The notes under the pieces were generated by a model, which saw nothing but the letters and a program-made list of their open reading frames with translations, was not told where the DNA came from and searched no databases. This document shows positions 33,194 through 41,267 of a DNA stretch of 57,885 nt, one piece after another. Source of the stretch: Verrucomicrobiota bacterium (GTDB taxonomy: Bacteria > Verrucomicrobiota > Verrucomicrobiia > Chthoniobacterales > UBA6821); contig JAIOPL010000005.1 of assembly GCA_021413925.1 (NCBI GenBank), positions 1 to 57,885 on the forward strand, in the 5' to 3' direction. The position numbers and the translations under genes were made by a program. Numbering within the stretch: the first letter of the stretch is position 1; each line of letters opens with the position of its first letter.

Positions 33194-33430
33194 TCAATAG
33201 GTGAAGAGATCGGCAACAACATAGGTTCCTCCGGTTGCCGTATTGAGGGCGCGGAGGAGCTTGCCTTGTACGTTTTTAGTCAGGCGGCGACCCTTGCAGC
33301 CCCGCTGAACCATCTTATGGGTGATCTGTTCGGTGGAGGCGGCGACCAGATCATGCGACTTTAGCCCCTTCTCCGCCATCAGGCGGTTCAGGGGCTGTTC
33401 GCCGAGATCCCGTTCTAGTTCGTTCTCCAA
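33194..33430 (-). CDS. Small conserved-looking hypothetical protein
   Basis: A 78-residue basic protein with helix-turn-helix-like spacing: 'LNRLMAEKGLKSHDLVAASTEQITHKMVQRGCKGRRL' region followed by 'VQGKLLRALNTATGGTYVVADLFTY', which resembles the end of a Cro-like domain. I recall similar short proteins in verrucomicrobial genomes but cannot name a family. It lies 2 bp after the nitroreductase stop on the same strand, so it is translationally linked. It may regulate that gene or act elsewhere on DNA. Confidence 0.7.
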   Translation of the reverse strand: MENELERDLGEQPLNRLMAEKGLKSHDLVAASTEQITHKMVQRGCKGRRLTKNVQGKLLRALNTATGGTYVVADLFTY

Positions 33431-33432
33431 GA

Positions 33433-34086
33433 TCAGATTGTCTTGATAAGATCTGCCGCCGGGAAACGCACCTTGGTTGCAGAGGCGTATTTGTCCTCTG
33501 CGCTACGGTAACCGAGCGCACAGCAGACGACGGAGGCATATCCCTGTTCCTTGAGGCCAAGGATGGAATCATATTCCGCCGGGGCGAATCCCTCGATCGC
33601 GCAGGTGTCCACGCCGAGCAGGGCTGCCGAAGTCATGAGATTGCCTAAGGCGATATAGGCCTGGAGCGCTGCCCAATGGGGGATGCGGGCCTCGGCTCCC
33701 GGCGAGAGCAGGCTTCCGTACATCATGCCGCGGTATCCCTCGAGCGATTCGCGCGGGATGCCGCGTAACTCGACGACGCGGTCCAGGAAACGGTCGACTT
33801 CGACTTCCGTCATCGCGGTGCGTCCGGCCATGACGACATAATGGGAGGCATCGACCACCTGGGTCTGGTTCCAGGAATGGGGCTTGAGCTGGGCGCGCAC
33901 GGCGGGATCCTTCACCACGAAAAAGCGGTAGGGCTGGAGGCCGAAGGAGGAGGGTGAAAGAACCAAGGACTCTTCCAGAGTTTTCCAGGTGGACTCGGAG
34001 ATCTTCTTCGAGGCGTCAAAGGACTTGGTGGCGTAGCGCCAGTTGAGAGCGTCGAGGAGTTGGGATTCGGGAATGGTGTGGCTCAT
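33433..34086 (-). CDS. NAD(P)H-dependent nitroreductase family protein
   Basis: A 217-residue FMN-dependent oxidoreductase of the NfsB/NfnB type. The N-terminus 'LLDALNWRYATKSFDASKKI' with the arginine-rich FMN phosphate site, the 'SPSSFGLQPYRFFVV' loop and the C-terminal 'SVVCCALGYRSAEDKYASATKVRF' are typical. Such enzymes reduce nitroaromatics, quinones or enones, and the natural substrate cannot be told. Encoded opposite to the CDGSH gene, inside the 33-bp inverted repeat pair. Confidence 0.9.
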   Translation of the reverse strand: MSHTIPESQLLDALNWRYATKSFDASKKISESTWKTLEESLVLSPSSFGLQPYRFFVVKDPAVRAQLKPHSWNQTQVVDASHYVVMAGRTAMTEVEVDRFLDRVVELRGIPRESLEGYRGMMYGSLLSPGAEARIPHWAALQAYIALGNLMTSAALLGVDTCAIEGFAPAEYDSILGLKEQGYASVVCCALGYRSAEDKYASATKVRFPAADLIKTI

Positions 34087-34200
34087 GGGATTGAAGAAGT
34101 GAATGTGATGACGGGACGAAAAAGAAGTTGTTCTTTCAAGTAAGCGTAACTAGAAAATTAATGTCGTTAAGTAATTATTCCAATCCTAAATCACTCTCTT

Positions 34201-34440
34201 ATGTCCGAACCCGTTATCGCTCAAAAATCCCCTATCCCCGTGACTGTCGAGGCAGGCAAGACCTACTACTGGTGCTCCTGTGGCAAAAGCGCCACGCAGC
34301 CCTTCTGCGACGGCTCCCACAAGGGAAGTGGCTTCTCTCCCACACCCTACACTGCAGAGAAAGATGGCCCCGTTTACTTCTGCGGCTGCAAGCACAGCAG
34401 CAACGGCCCCCTCTGCGACGGCTCTCACAAGAGCCTCTAA
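34201..34440 (+). CDS. Double CDGSH iron-sulfur protein
   Basis: A 79-residue protein with two CDGSH (mitoNEET-type) motifs, 'CSCGKSATQPFCDGSHKG' and 'CGCKHSSNGPLCDGSHK'. Each binds a [2Fe-2S] cluster through three Cys and one His. Bacterial double-CDGSH proteins are small soluble redox or cluster-transfer proteins. There is no membrane segment. It is divergent from the nitroreductase with a 114-bp gap, and a redox link is possible but unproven. A bidirectional terminator follows at 34543-34588. Confidence 0.93.
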   Translation: MSEPVIAQKSPIPVTVEAGKTYYWCSCGKSATQPFCDGSHKGSGFSPTPYTAEKDGPVYFCGCKHSSNGPLCDGSHKSL

Positions 34441-34519
34441 GGAACAAGGCGCTCGGAAGAGCGCAGGGGTTTGGACTATTAGGCTGTTAGACTGTTAGGT
34501 CAGCAGCCATGACGAAGGT

Positions 34520-34680
34520 CTCGCGCAGAGGCGCAGAGAATAAAGAAAAAGGACCGCATGGCCAAAAAGCTTTGCGGTCCTTTTTCTTATCAGTAGTATC
34601 TTCAAGCTCCATGGCTCCAATCCTCTTGATCCCATGCATCCTAGAGAAAATCATTCTATCAATCTCTGCGTCTCTGCGAT
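34520..34680. repeat. Facing pair of GCAGAG microrepeats around a terminator
   Basis: CTCGCGCAGAGGCGCAGAG begins at 34520 and the opposite-sense AATCTCTGCGTCTCTGCG is at 34661-34678. They flank the terminator hairpin. A CTGTTAG repeat (34473-34500) lies just before. The whole intergenic stretch 34441-34727 holds no gene. Confidence 0.6.
34543..34588. terminator. Bidirectional intrinsic terminator
   Basis: A perfect 16-bp stem (AAGAAAAAGGACCGCA at 34543-34558, TGCGGTCCTTTTTCTT at 34573-34588) with a 14-nt loop has U-rich tails on both strands. It separates the plus-strand CDGSH gene from the minus-strand dxs. Confidence 0.88.
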
Positions 34681-34686
34681 TGCTAG

Positions 34687-34719
34687 CCCGGCCGTTGCTT
34701 CGCATCCGTTACGGCTGCG
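34687..34719. repeat. Right arm of the 33-bp inverted repeat
   Basis: Exact reverse complement of 32995-33027. It ends 8 bp before the dxs stop codon region and is preceded by a GCAGAG microrepeat, the mirror image of the left end. Confidence 0.8.
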
Positions 34720-34727
34720 GGAGAATC

Positions 34728-36644
34728 TTATCTTGTTTCCCTGAGTTCCAGATTAATTTCTTTTCCCTTATTAAGTGCCTGAATGATCCTCGCGGCGGCA
34801 GCCTTCGCCGTCATGCCGTACTTCTCACGGAGGATGGATACGGAGCCGTGTTCGATGAACTGATCTGGCCATCCGACGCGGACAAGCGGTGTGGTGATAC
34901 CGGCATCTGAGAGGTGTTCCGCGACAGCGGAACCGAAGCCTCCCGTGACGGCGTGGTCCTCCAGGGTGCAAAGAACTTTCGAACCTCGGGCAAAGAACTC
35001 GAGCGTTCCCGTATCAAGCGGCTTAATCCAGCGGGGGTTGATGACAGCCGCCTTGATCCCTTGCTTCTCGAGGAGATCGGCCGTCTCTAGTGCCACCTCG
35101 CAGAAGTTTCCCAATCCGAAGAGCGCGACATCCATTCCATGGCGCAGTACCTCGGCCTTACCGATTTCGAGCAGCTTCGGCGTGGTCTTAGGAATGGCGC
35201 CCGTGCCTGCTCCCCTGGGATAGCGGATCGCGATGGGCCCCTCGTGGTGGTTGGCCATCGTCCAGAGCATGTCGACGAATTCTTCCTCGTCCTTTGCTTG
35301 CATCGCGATCACTCCCGGGATGCTCCTCAGGTAGGCAATATCGAAGAGGCCGTGGTGCGTCGGCCCGTCATCGCCGGAGAGACCGGCACGGTCCATGCAG
35401 AGCGCCACGTTGAGGTTCTGCAGAGCGATGTCGTGGACGATCATGTCGAACGCCCGCTGCATGAAGGTCGAGTAGATCGTTAGGAAGGGCTTCATCCCCC
35501 GGGTCGCCATGCCCGCTGCGAAGAGGGCCGCGTGCTCCTCGGCGATGCCGACATCGTAGAAACGATCCGGATGGCGCGCCGCAAACTGGGAGAGCCCTGT
35601 GCCGGTGGGCATGGCGGCGGTGATGGCGACGAGCTTGCGGTTGTGATCGGCAAAGTCTGAGAGGGTCTTCCCGAAGATTTCCGAATAGGTCGGGGAGACA
35701 CCCGCCGTCGTCTCTCCTGTCTCCTGCTGATACTTGCCGAGTCCGTGGAACTTGTCGGGCATGGCTAGCGCGGGGGCGTATCCTTTACCCTTCTTGGTCA
35801 GGATATGCAGGATGACCGGTTCGTTCTGGGTCTTGAGAAATTCGAAGGTCCGGATCAGCAGGGGGATGTCATGGCCGTCGATCGGACCGAAGTAGCGCAG
35901 GCCCAGATCCTCGAAGATGACTCCAGGGAGCAAGATCTGCTTCACGCCCGCCTCGATTTTATGGGCGAGATGGCGCGCTGTCTTTCCCCCGATCCATTCC
36001 ACGAACTTGGCCGTCTGGTCATGGAGATGGGCGTAGGCCGGGCTGGTGGCGATGCGGTTGAGATGCTCGGCGATGGCGCCGGTGTTCTTGGAGATCGACC
36101 ACTCGTTGTCGTTAAGAATGACGATGAAGCGTTTGGTGGTCTCCGCGACGTTATTAAGAGCCTCGTAGCTGATCCCGCAGGTGAAGGCGGCGTCACCGGC
36201 AACGGCCACCACATGATCCTGGCCTCCATTCATGTCGCGCGCAGCCGCCATGCCAAGCGCCGCGGAAAGCGCTGTTCCAGCATGACCCGCTCCGTAGCAG
36301 TCATGCTCGCTCTCGGTGCGTAGCAGGAATCCGTTGAGGCCCCCATGCTGGCGCATGGTCGCCAGGCGGTTCCGGCGACCTGTCAGCATCTTGTGGATGT
36401 AACCCTGATGGCTGACATCGAAGAGGATCTTGTCGGCCGGTGTCTCGAAGACACGATGCAGCGCGATCGAGAGCTCAACCACCCCGAGGTTTGGCCCAAG
36501 GTGGCCTCCTGTTTCGGACAGGGATTCGATCAATTCCTCCCGGATCTCCTGGGCAAGTGCGGGCAGGGCACTCTCCGGTAGTTTTTTCAGGTCGGCCGGG
36601 GAATCAATACTCTCCAGCAAGTGCCGCGGGTGCTCCGAATTCAC
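34728..36644 (-). CDS. dxs: 1-deoxy-D-xylulose-5-phosphate synthase
   Basis: A 638-residue thiamine-diphosphate enzyme joining pyruvate and glyceraldehyde-3-phosphate, the first step of the MEP isoprenoid pathway. Key segments are 'LFDVSHQGYIHKMLTG', the ThDP/Mg motif 'VAGDAAFTCGISYEALNN' with 'ILNDNEWSISKN', 'YFGPIDGHDI', the catalytic 'GIAEEHAALFAAGMA' and 'CMDRAGLSGDDGPTHHGLFD'. The motif is GDA where many Dxs have GDG. The GTG start overlaps the xseB stop, so the two are coupled. Confidence 0.94.
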   Translation of the reverse strand: MNSEHPRHLLESIDSPADLKKLPESALPALAQEIREELIESLSETGGHLGPNLGVVELSIALHRVFETPADKILFDVSHQGYIHKMLTGRRNRLATMRQHGGLNGFLLRTESEHDCYGAGHAGTALSAALGMAAARDMNGGQDHVVAVAGDAAFTCGISYEALNNVAETTKRFIVILNDNEWSISKNTGAIAEHLNRIATSPAYAHLHDQTAKFVEWIGGKTARHLAHKIEAGVKQILLPGVIFEDLGLRYFGPIDGHDIPLLIRTFEFLKTQNEPVILHILTKKGKGYAPALAMPDKFHGLGKYQQETGETTAGVSPTYSEIFGKTLSDFADHNRKLVAITAAMPTGTGLSQFAARHPDRFYDVGIAEEHAALFAAGMATRGMKPFLTIYSTFMQRAFDMIVHDIALQNLNVALCMDRAGLSGDDGPTHHGLFDIAYLRSIPGVIAMQAKDEEEFVDMLWTMANHHEGPIAIRYPRGAGTGAIPKTTPKLLEIGKAEVLRHGMDVALFGLGNFCEVALETADLLEKQGIKAAVINPRWIKPLDTGTLEFFARGSKVLCTLEDHAVTGGFGSAVAEHLSDAGITTPLVRVGWPDQFIEHGSVSILREKYGMTAKAAAARIIQALNKGKEINLELRETR

Positions 36645-36880
36645 GATTCCTCGAACGGCTTGAGCGCCGCTTCACCGCGACTGTTGCGCGTGATGATTTC
36701 TATCCGCTTCTCGGCCGCGTCGAGTTTCTCCCGGCAGATCTGGAGTAACTTCATCCCCTCTTCATAGCGCTCGATGAGCGTCTCCAGGGGAGGAGGAGTC
36801 TGCTCGATCTCTTCCACGATGCTCTCAAGGCGACCAAGCGAGCCTTCGATGGATGTTTCGACAGCAGTATTGTCTTTCAC
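36641..36880 (-). CDS. xseB: Exodeoxyribonuclease VII small subunit
   Basis: A 79-residue coiled-coil protein with the family pattern 'SLGRLESIVEEIEQTPPPLETLIERYEEGMKLLQICREKLDAAEKRIE' region. It binds XseA to form ExoVII, which degrades single-stranded DNA. The start is GTG 36880. xseA is not in the window. It is encoded directly before dxs, an arrangement also seen in other bacteria. Confidence 0.93.
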   Translation of the reverse strand: MKDNTAVETSIEGSLGRLESIVEEIEQTPPPLETLIERYEEGMKLLQICREKLDAAEKRIEIITRNSRGEAALKPFEES

Positions 36881-36914
36881 GGATGGGGCAGAGTTGAGGG
36901 TCTTCTGTGAAGCC

Positions 36915-38624
36915 TTAGTGGGACGACTTGCGTGCCCAACGCTCGGTGTCTGCGTACAGGATGCATTCGCCGTTAATCGGCAGCGGAGTGAAGCTCTTCA
37001 GCAGGAAATCATTAATATTCACGGTCCGCATGATGACGGGACCCCAGTCTTTGTAAGAACCCTTGAGGAGATCGATAAAGGACTCGCCTGCAGAGATTGG
37101 AGTTAGATAGAGGCCGACGATCGGCGTGCCAAGGCTTCCGAAATCCGAGATCTCGTTGAACTGCCTGACTGTTTCTGGAATCAGCAGGCACTTCCTGTTG
37201 GCGTACCAGGCAACTGCCCAAGGCATGTCCGAGGAGAGGAGCTCTTGGGGCTTGAACCAGTTTTGAAGGACCGAAATGAAGGGCGGCACATAAGGGGGCC
37301 ACTGGATGCGTGCCTGCTGTCCGGTTAGCAGGGTGAGGATCATCGGAATTCCGGAAATCAGGAAAATTGCGGTCAGGAAGGCGATGCGGAGGGCCTTCAG
37401 GCTGATGTTAAGCCTGTTCCAAAGCACCAGGATGAATGCCGTTCCGAAGAGGATGAAAATGGGGATAAAAATCACGTGCAGCTGGTTGCCCGACACTGCT
37501 CCCTTCACACCGAAGAGTGCCATGCCCAGTGTGAGACCAATCCACATGATCAGAATCACCCATCGCCAGACCGCAGCGGCTGGATTCTTGAACGGATGAA
37601 GAAGCGAGATAAAGAAGGCGACGACGGTGATGTTCAGTCCGAGGTACTCCCAGAGATGCGATGCCTGATCGAGAAGGCCAGACCTGATCTTGCTTGCCAT
37701 GCCTCCGCCCAGGGTCAGGCCGGTATTCACTCCACGCATGACAGACTGCTCCGTAACGCCCGCTCCCGCCAATGCCATGTAGATGGAAAGGCCGAAGGGG
37801 TTGCCGCAGACAGAATAGTTGCGAAGCAGCCAGGGAAGCACTGTCAGCAGATAGATGAGAAAGGGGACGAGAAAGGTCACGACCCGCGACCGGAATGCAA
37901 AAAGGCAGAAAGCCAAAAACCCCGGAACCAAGAAGAAGGTGACTCCATGGGTCAGGGACATCAGGCCGAGACCGAAGGCACCGCCTCCGAGCCAGGCATA
38001 GACTGTGAGGTGGTTCTCTTCTTCCTCCGCATTCAGGGCCTTCAGGGCACAGAGACAGACCAAACCGAACAGCACGATCAGGAAAAGCTGGGGCAGTCCT
38101 GCCAGGGCGTACTGCCAGAGGAGGTCGGTCACGAGAAGGAGTCCGGCTCCTATCAGGGCTAGTGTCCTATCGAAGAGCAGGGTTCCCACAAAATACCAGA
38201 CCAGAACACCCAGCAGGAGGAGAACGATGCCGAGTGCCGCGATGGCCCGGTCACCCATGCTGAGTGTGTCCGTCGGCTCCATCGCGATTCTTTTCTTTAC
38301 CGGAAAGAGAGCTGCCGCCTCTGCTAGCGGGTAAAGAGGGGCATTGTAGAAATCGGGGAAATTGCCGGAGGGAACCTTGCGAGCCGTGTCGGTAAGTTGA
38401 CGGATGGCCAGCGGACGGATGTAGCGGGTCGTGAATCCTTCGCCGGAGATGAGCGACCGGGCAATCTGGGCCTGATCCATCGCCTGCTCGGTACCGAGTC
38501 CCTTGAAATGCATCAGGAGATAAACGATGCAGAGCCCTATGACGACGACAGCAATCATGCCGATCTTGAGCACCTTGGCTATGAAGCCGGAGTCGATGTC
38601 ACGTACTGTTTCCTGGAGTGCCAT
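36915..38624 (-). CDS. GT39-like glycosyltransferase-type membrane protein
   Basis: A 569-residue integral membrane protein with about eleven or twelve hydrophobic helices. A first large loop near residues 35-110 contains 'MDQAQIARSLISGEGFTTRYIRPL', the kind of periplasmic loop (with an acidic residue after the first helix) found in GT-C or dolichyl-phosphate mannosyltransferase-like proteins (PMT/GT39). A C-terminal soluble segment of about 90 residues follows. It probably transfers a sugar from a polyprenyl carrier onto an envelope acceptor, with the substrate unknown. It lies 18 bp after the NtrC-type gene in the same direction. Confidence 0.65.
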   Translation of the reverse strand: MALQETVRDIDSGFIAKVLKIGMIAVVVIGLCIVYLLMHFKGLGTEQAMDQAQIARSLISGEGFTTRYIRPLAIRQLTDTARKVPSGNFPDFYNAPLYPLAEAAALFPVKKRIAMEPTDTLSMGDRAIAALGIVLLLLGVLVWYFVGTLLFDRTLALIGAGLLLVTDLLWQYALAGLPQLFLIVLFGLVCLCALKALNAEEEENHLTVYAWLGGGAFGLGLMSLTHGVTFFLVPGFLAFCLFAFRSRVVTFLVPFLIYLLTVLPWLLRNYSVCGNPFGLSIYMALAGAGVTEQSVMRGVNTGLTLGGGMASKIRSGLLDQASHLWEYLGLNITVVAFFISLLHPFKNPAAAVWRWVILIMWIGLTLGMALFGVKGAVSGNQLHVIFIPIFILFGTAFILVLWNRLNISLKALRIAFLTAIFLISGIPMILTLLTGQQARIQWPPYVPPFISVLQNWFKPQELLSSDMPWAVAWYANRKCLLIPETVRQFNEISDFGSLGTPIVGLYLTPISAGESFIDLLKGSYKDWGPVIMRTVNINDFLLKSFTPLPINGECILYADTERWARKSSH

Positions 38625-38641
38625 GGGTTGAAAGCGATGGG

Positions 38642-39991
38642 TTATTTCAGGGATTTAGTGATGCCAAATTGAGCGAGATGACGATGGAGGGTGCGACGGC
38701 TGATGCCGAGCTTTTTTGCCGCCATTGTGCGATTACCGGCGCACTCTTCCAGGGCTTTGTGAATCGTTGTGGCCTCAATTCTGGCAAGGTTCATTTCATT
38801 CTCCCCGGGAGCAGATCCTGCGAGAATGCGTAGAGATGACGGGAGATCTCCCAGTTTGAGTTCACTGCCGTTTCCTAACACCACGGCATGCTCCACAGCG
38901 GCGCGAAGTTCGCGGATATTACCGGGCCAGGTATGGGTCTCCAGTGCCGCTATGGCCTCGGGGGTGAAGAGCCTCTCGGGCTTGTCATGCTCCTTGGCCA
39001 TTTCCTTGAGAAAGGCACTCGTGAGCAGGGGAATATCTTCCGGGTGACTCCGTAGCGGGGGCATCATGAGAGGCACCACATTCAGCCGGAAGAACAGGTC
39101 TTCACGGAATGTCCCGTCGCTCACCATGGCCGCCAGATCCTTGTTGGTTGCGGCAATCAGTCGCACGTCGGAGTTCAGGGTCTGGTTGCCCCCGACTCTC
39201 TCGAAACTCTTCTCACCAAGCACTCGCAGAATCTTGACCTGGACGGTGGGGTCGATTTCGCCGATCTCATCAAGGAAAAGAGTGCCGCCGGCAGCCTGTT
39301 CGAAGCGCCCGATCCTGCGCTCCCCCGCGCCGGTGAAGGCACCCTTCTCATGGCCGAAGAGCTCGCTCTCCAGAAGCTGAGGGGAAAGTGAGGCGCAATG
39401 GACGGCAACAAACGGCTTCTCGGCCCGGTTACTCAGGGCATGGATCGCCTGAGCAGCAACTTCCTTACCCGTTCCGCTCTCCCCTTGGATGAGAACGGTG
39501 GCCTTGCTGGGTGCCACCTGCCTGATGGTCTCGAAGACCCTTTCCATTACCGGGGAGCGGCCGATCATTCTGTCGGGTGTCCGCGTTTTGCGCACTTCCT
39601 GACGGAGTTCTAGATTCTCCGCTTGCATCGTTCGTTCGCGTAGGGCGCGCCGGATCAGCATTTCCAAACGGTCGATATTCACCGGCTTGGTCACGAAATC
39701 ATAGGCCCCCTGCTTCATGGCTTCCACGGCGGTATCCACCGATCCGTAAGCCGTCATCATGATGCAGATCGGCGGATCGGAGCGCTTCAGAATCTTCTTC
39801 ATCAGATCCATGCCGTTGTCGGCGCCGATCTTCAGATCGGTGAGGACCAGATCGGGAGGGTCTGCCTCCATCAAGGCCAAAGCTCCTGCTTCATCAGCCG
39901 CCAGCGAGACATCAAAGCGCTCTTCCAGCACGGCTCTCAACCCATCGCGAGTGTTCTTTTCGTCGTCGACGATCAGGATAGTCTGCTTCAT
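38642..39991 (-). CDS. NtrC-family sigma-54 response regulator
   Basis: A 449-residue activator with three domains. The receiver (1-120) has 'TILIVDDEKNTRDGL' and the phospho-aspartate in 'PDLVLTDLKIG'. The AAA+ sigma-54 domain has Walker A 'GESGTGKE', the contact loop 'ESELFGHEKGAFTGA' and Walker B 'GGTLFLDEIGE'. The Fis-type HTH is 'NRTMAAKKLGISRRTLHRHL'. ATG 39991 is preferred to an upstream in-frame start. No histidine kinase gene is adjacent, so it is an orphan regulator here. The canonical sigma-54 promoter before amt (50082) is one possible target, but this is speculation. Confidence 0.93.
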   Translation of the reverse strand: MKQTILIVDDEKNTRDGLRAVLEERFDVSLAADEAGALALMEADPPDLVLTDLKIGADNGMDLMKKILKRSDPPICIMMTAYGSVDTAVEAMKQGAYDFVTKPVNIDRLEMLIRRALRERTMQAENLELRQEVRKTRTPDRMIGRSPVMERVFETIRQVAPSKATVLIQGESGTGKEVAAQAIHALSNRAEKPFVAVHCASLSPQLLESELFGHEKGAFTGAGERRIGRFEQAAGGTLFLDEIGEIDPTVQVKILRVLGEKSFERVGGNQTLNSDVRLIAATNKDLAAMVSDGTFREDLFFRLNVVPLMMPPLRSHPEDIPLLTSAFLKEMAKEHDKPERLFTPEAIAALETHTWPGNIRELRAAVEHAVVLGNGSELKLGDLPSSLRILAGSAPGENEMNLARIEATTIHKALEECAGNRTMAAKKLGISRRTLHRHLAQFGITKSLK

Positions 39992-40041
39992 GGAGGGCGA
40001 GACAGATTGTCGCAACAATCCCGGTTTTGCAATCTTTACTC

Positions 40042-40905
40042 TTAAGATCCCGTCGAATAATCAGTTAGCAACTGGGGCAAAGCGTCCCGATAGCTGGGAA
40101 ATTGAGGAATCCATCCGGTGGAACAAAGCTTAGCATTGCTGATCCGCTTGGAGGTCCAGCCCCGCTTTCGGTTGAGATCAGCCGCTCCCTCCGGGGGTAG
40201 CGATTGGCGCTGGGTCTCTGCTATCCATCCATAGACCTCGCGTTGGGTGGCCGGTGTATCATCGGTCACGTTGTACACCTCCGGAGTAACCGAGGAGTCT
40301 CCCAATCGTGCCAAGGCGAGGGCGGCATCATCCCGATGAATCTGGTTGATCCAGCGGTGCCCCCCATCCTCCAACAGGGCCTCACCTGCCAGAAACTTCC
40401 TGAGCAGTACGGAGCGGCCCGGTCCATAGATCCCCGAAAGACGAGCAACACTCCCTCCTGATGCCAGGGCGATCTGTTCAGCTTCCAACAGAATGCGCCC
40501 AGTGTCGCGATCGGGGGCGGCTTCTGATTCCTCGGAGACCCAGGCTCCATCGGTTTGTCCGTAGACCGAGGTGCTGCTGACAAAAATCATCCTACCCGGA
40601 TTCCAACTCTCCAGCACACGGCGGAGACCATCGCGGTAGACCGCAGCGTAGGCCTCGGCTCCACCTCGGCCAGAGCTGACACAGTAGATGGCCAGGGGAA
40701 CATTTTGAACCAGAGGGGTCAGGGCTTCGACCGAGGCAGGCTCGGTGACATCGCAGGCAGCAGATCGGAAAGACCTGTTTGATAGCGCGTCGAGTGAGTC
40801 GGCGCTCCGGACCAGGCCTAGAACATTCATGCCCCTGGCCGAAAAAAGATCGGCTGCGGCCTCCCCTAGGAAGCCGCAGCCGATGATAAGAACTTCAGGA
40901 TTCAC
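40042..40905 (-). CDS. NAD-dependent epimerase/dehydratase family protein
   Basis: A 287-residue extended SDR. The N-terminal Rossmann motif is 'VLIIGCGFLGEAAADLF', followed by 'VSSTSVYGQTDGAWVSEE' with a tyrosine-lysine-like pair less clear than usual, and 'RLSGIYGPGRSVLLR'. It resembles YeeZ-like proteins, whose substrate is not known. It lies 28 bp before rpsU on the same strand and 50 bp after the NtrC-type gene's start, so it sits within one long minus-strand run. Confidence 0.8.
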   Translation of the reverse strand: MNPEVLIIGCGFLGEAAADLFSARGMNVLGLVRSADSLDALSNRSFRSAACDVTEPASVEALTPLVQNVPLAIYCVSSGRGGAEAYAAVYRDGLRRVLESWNPGRMIFVSSTSVYGQTDGAWVSEESEAAPDRDTGRILLEAEQIALASGGSVARLSGIYGPGRSVLLRKFLAGEALLEDGGHRWINQIHRDDAALALARLGDSSVTPEVYNVTDDTPATQREVYGWIAETQRQSLPPEGAADLNRKRGWTSKRISNAKLCSTGWIPQFPSYRDALPQLLTDYSTGS

Positions 40906-40933
40906 TCCGTGGGAGTGGAAAGCAGTTCGGGGA

Positions 40934-41131
40934 TCAGCTCAGGACAAAGCGGATCTTGGCCTTGGCACGCTTGGCGCTGGCCTTGGCTTTGCGCTTTGTG
41001 CGCTGAGTCGGGGTCTCGAAGGCGCGCAGACGGCGCACCTCGTCGAGGACACCCTCGGTCTCGAGTTTGGTCTTGAGGCGCTTGAGAGCGCGATCGATTG
41101 GTTCGCCCTTACGGACAATAACTTCCGGCAT
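40934..41131 (-). CDS. rpsU: 30S ribosomal protein S21
   Basis: A 65-residue basic protein with the S21 pattern 'EVIVRKGEPIDRALKRLKTKLETEGVLDEVRR' region and an Arg/Lys/Ala-rich tail. It sits at the platform of the 30S subunit and helps start-site recognition. S21 loss is linked to poor Shine-Dalgarno use in some phyla; here the gene is present although most core starts lack such a site. The gene begins at ATG 41131. Confidence 0.92.
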   Translation of the reverse strand: MPEVIVRKGEPIDRALKRLKTKLETEGVLDEVRRLRAFETPTQRTKRKAKASAKRAKAKIRFVLS

Positions 41132-41267
41132 AATTAATTCACCTGCTTTCCTTTGTGGGGTGTGGATCCTCCTTCATCAGGGCGGCGCGGTCAAGCTCCT
41201 CTTTTCATTAAGAGATTATCGAAAAAGGGGGGTGTTTCTCCTTTCAATCACCACGGCTGTGAGAGGC

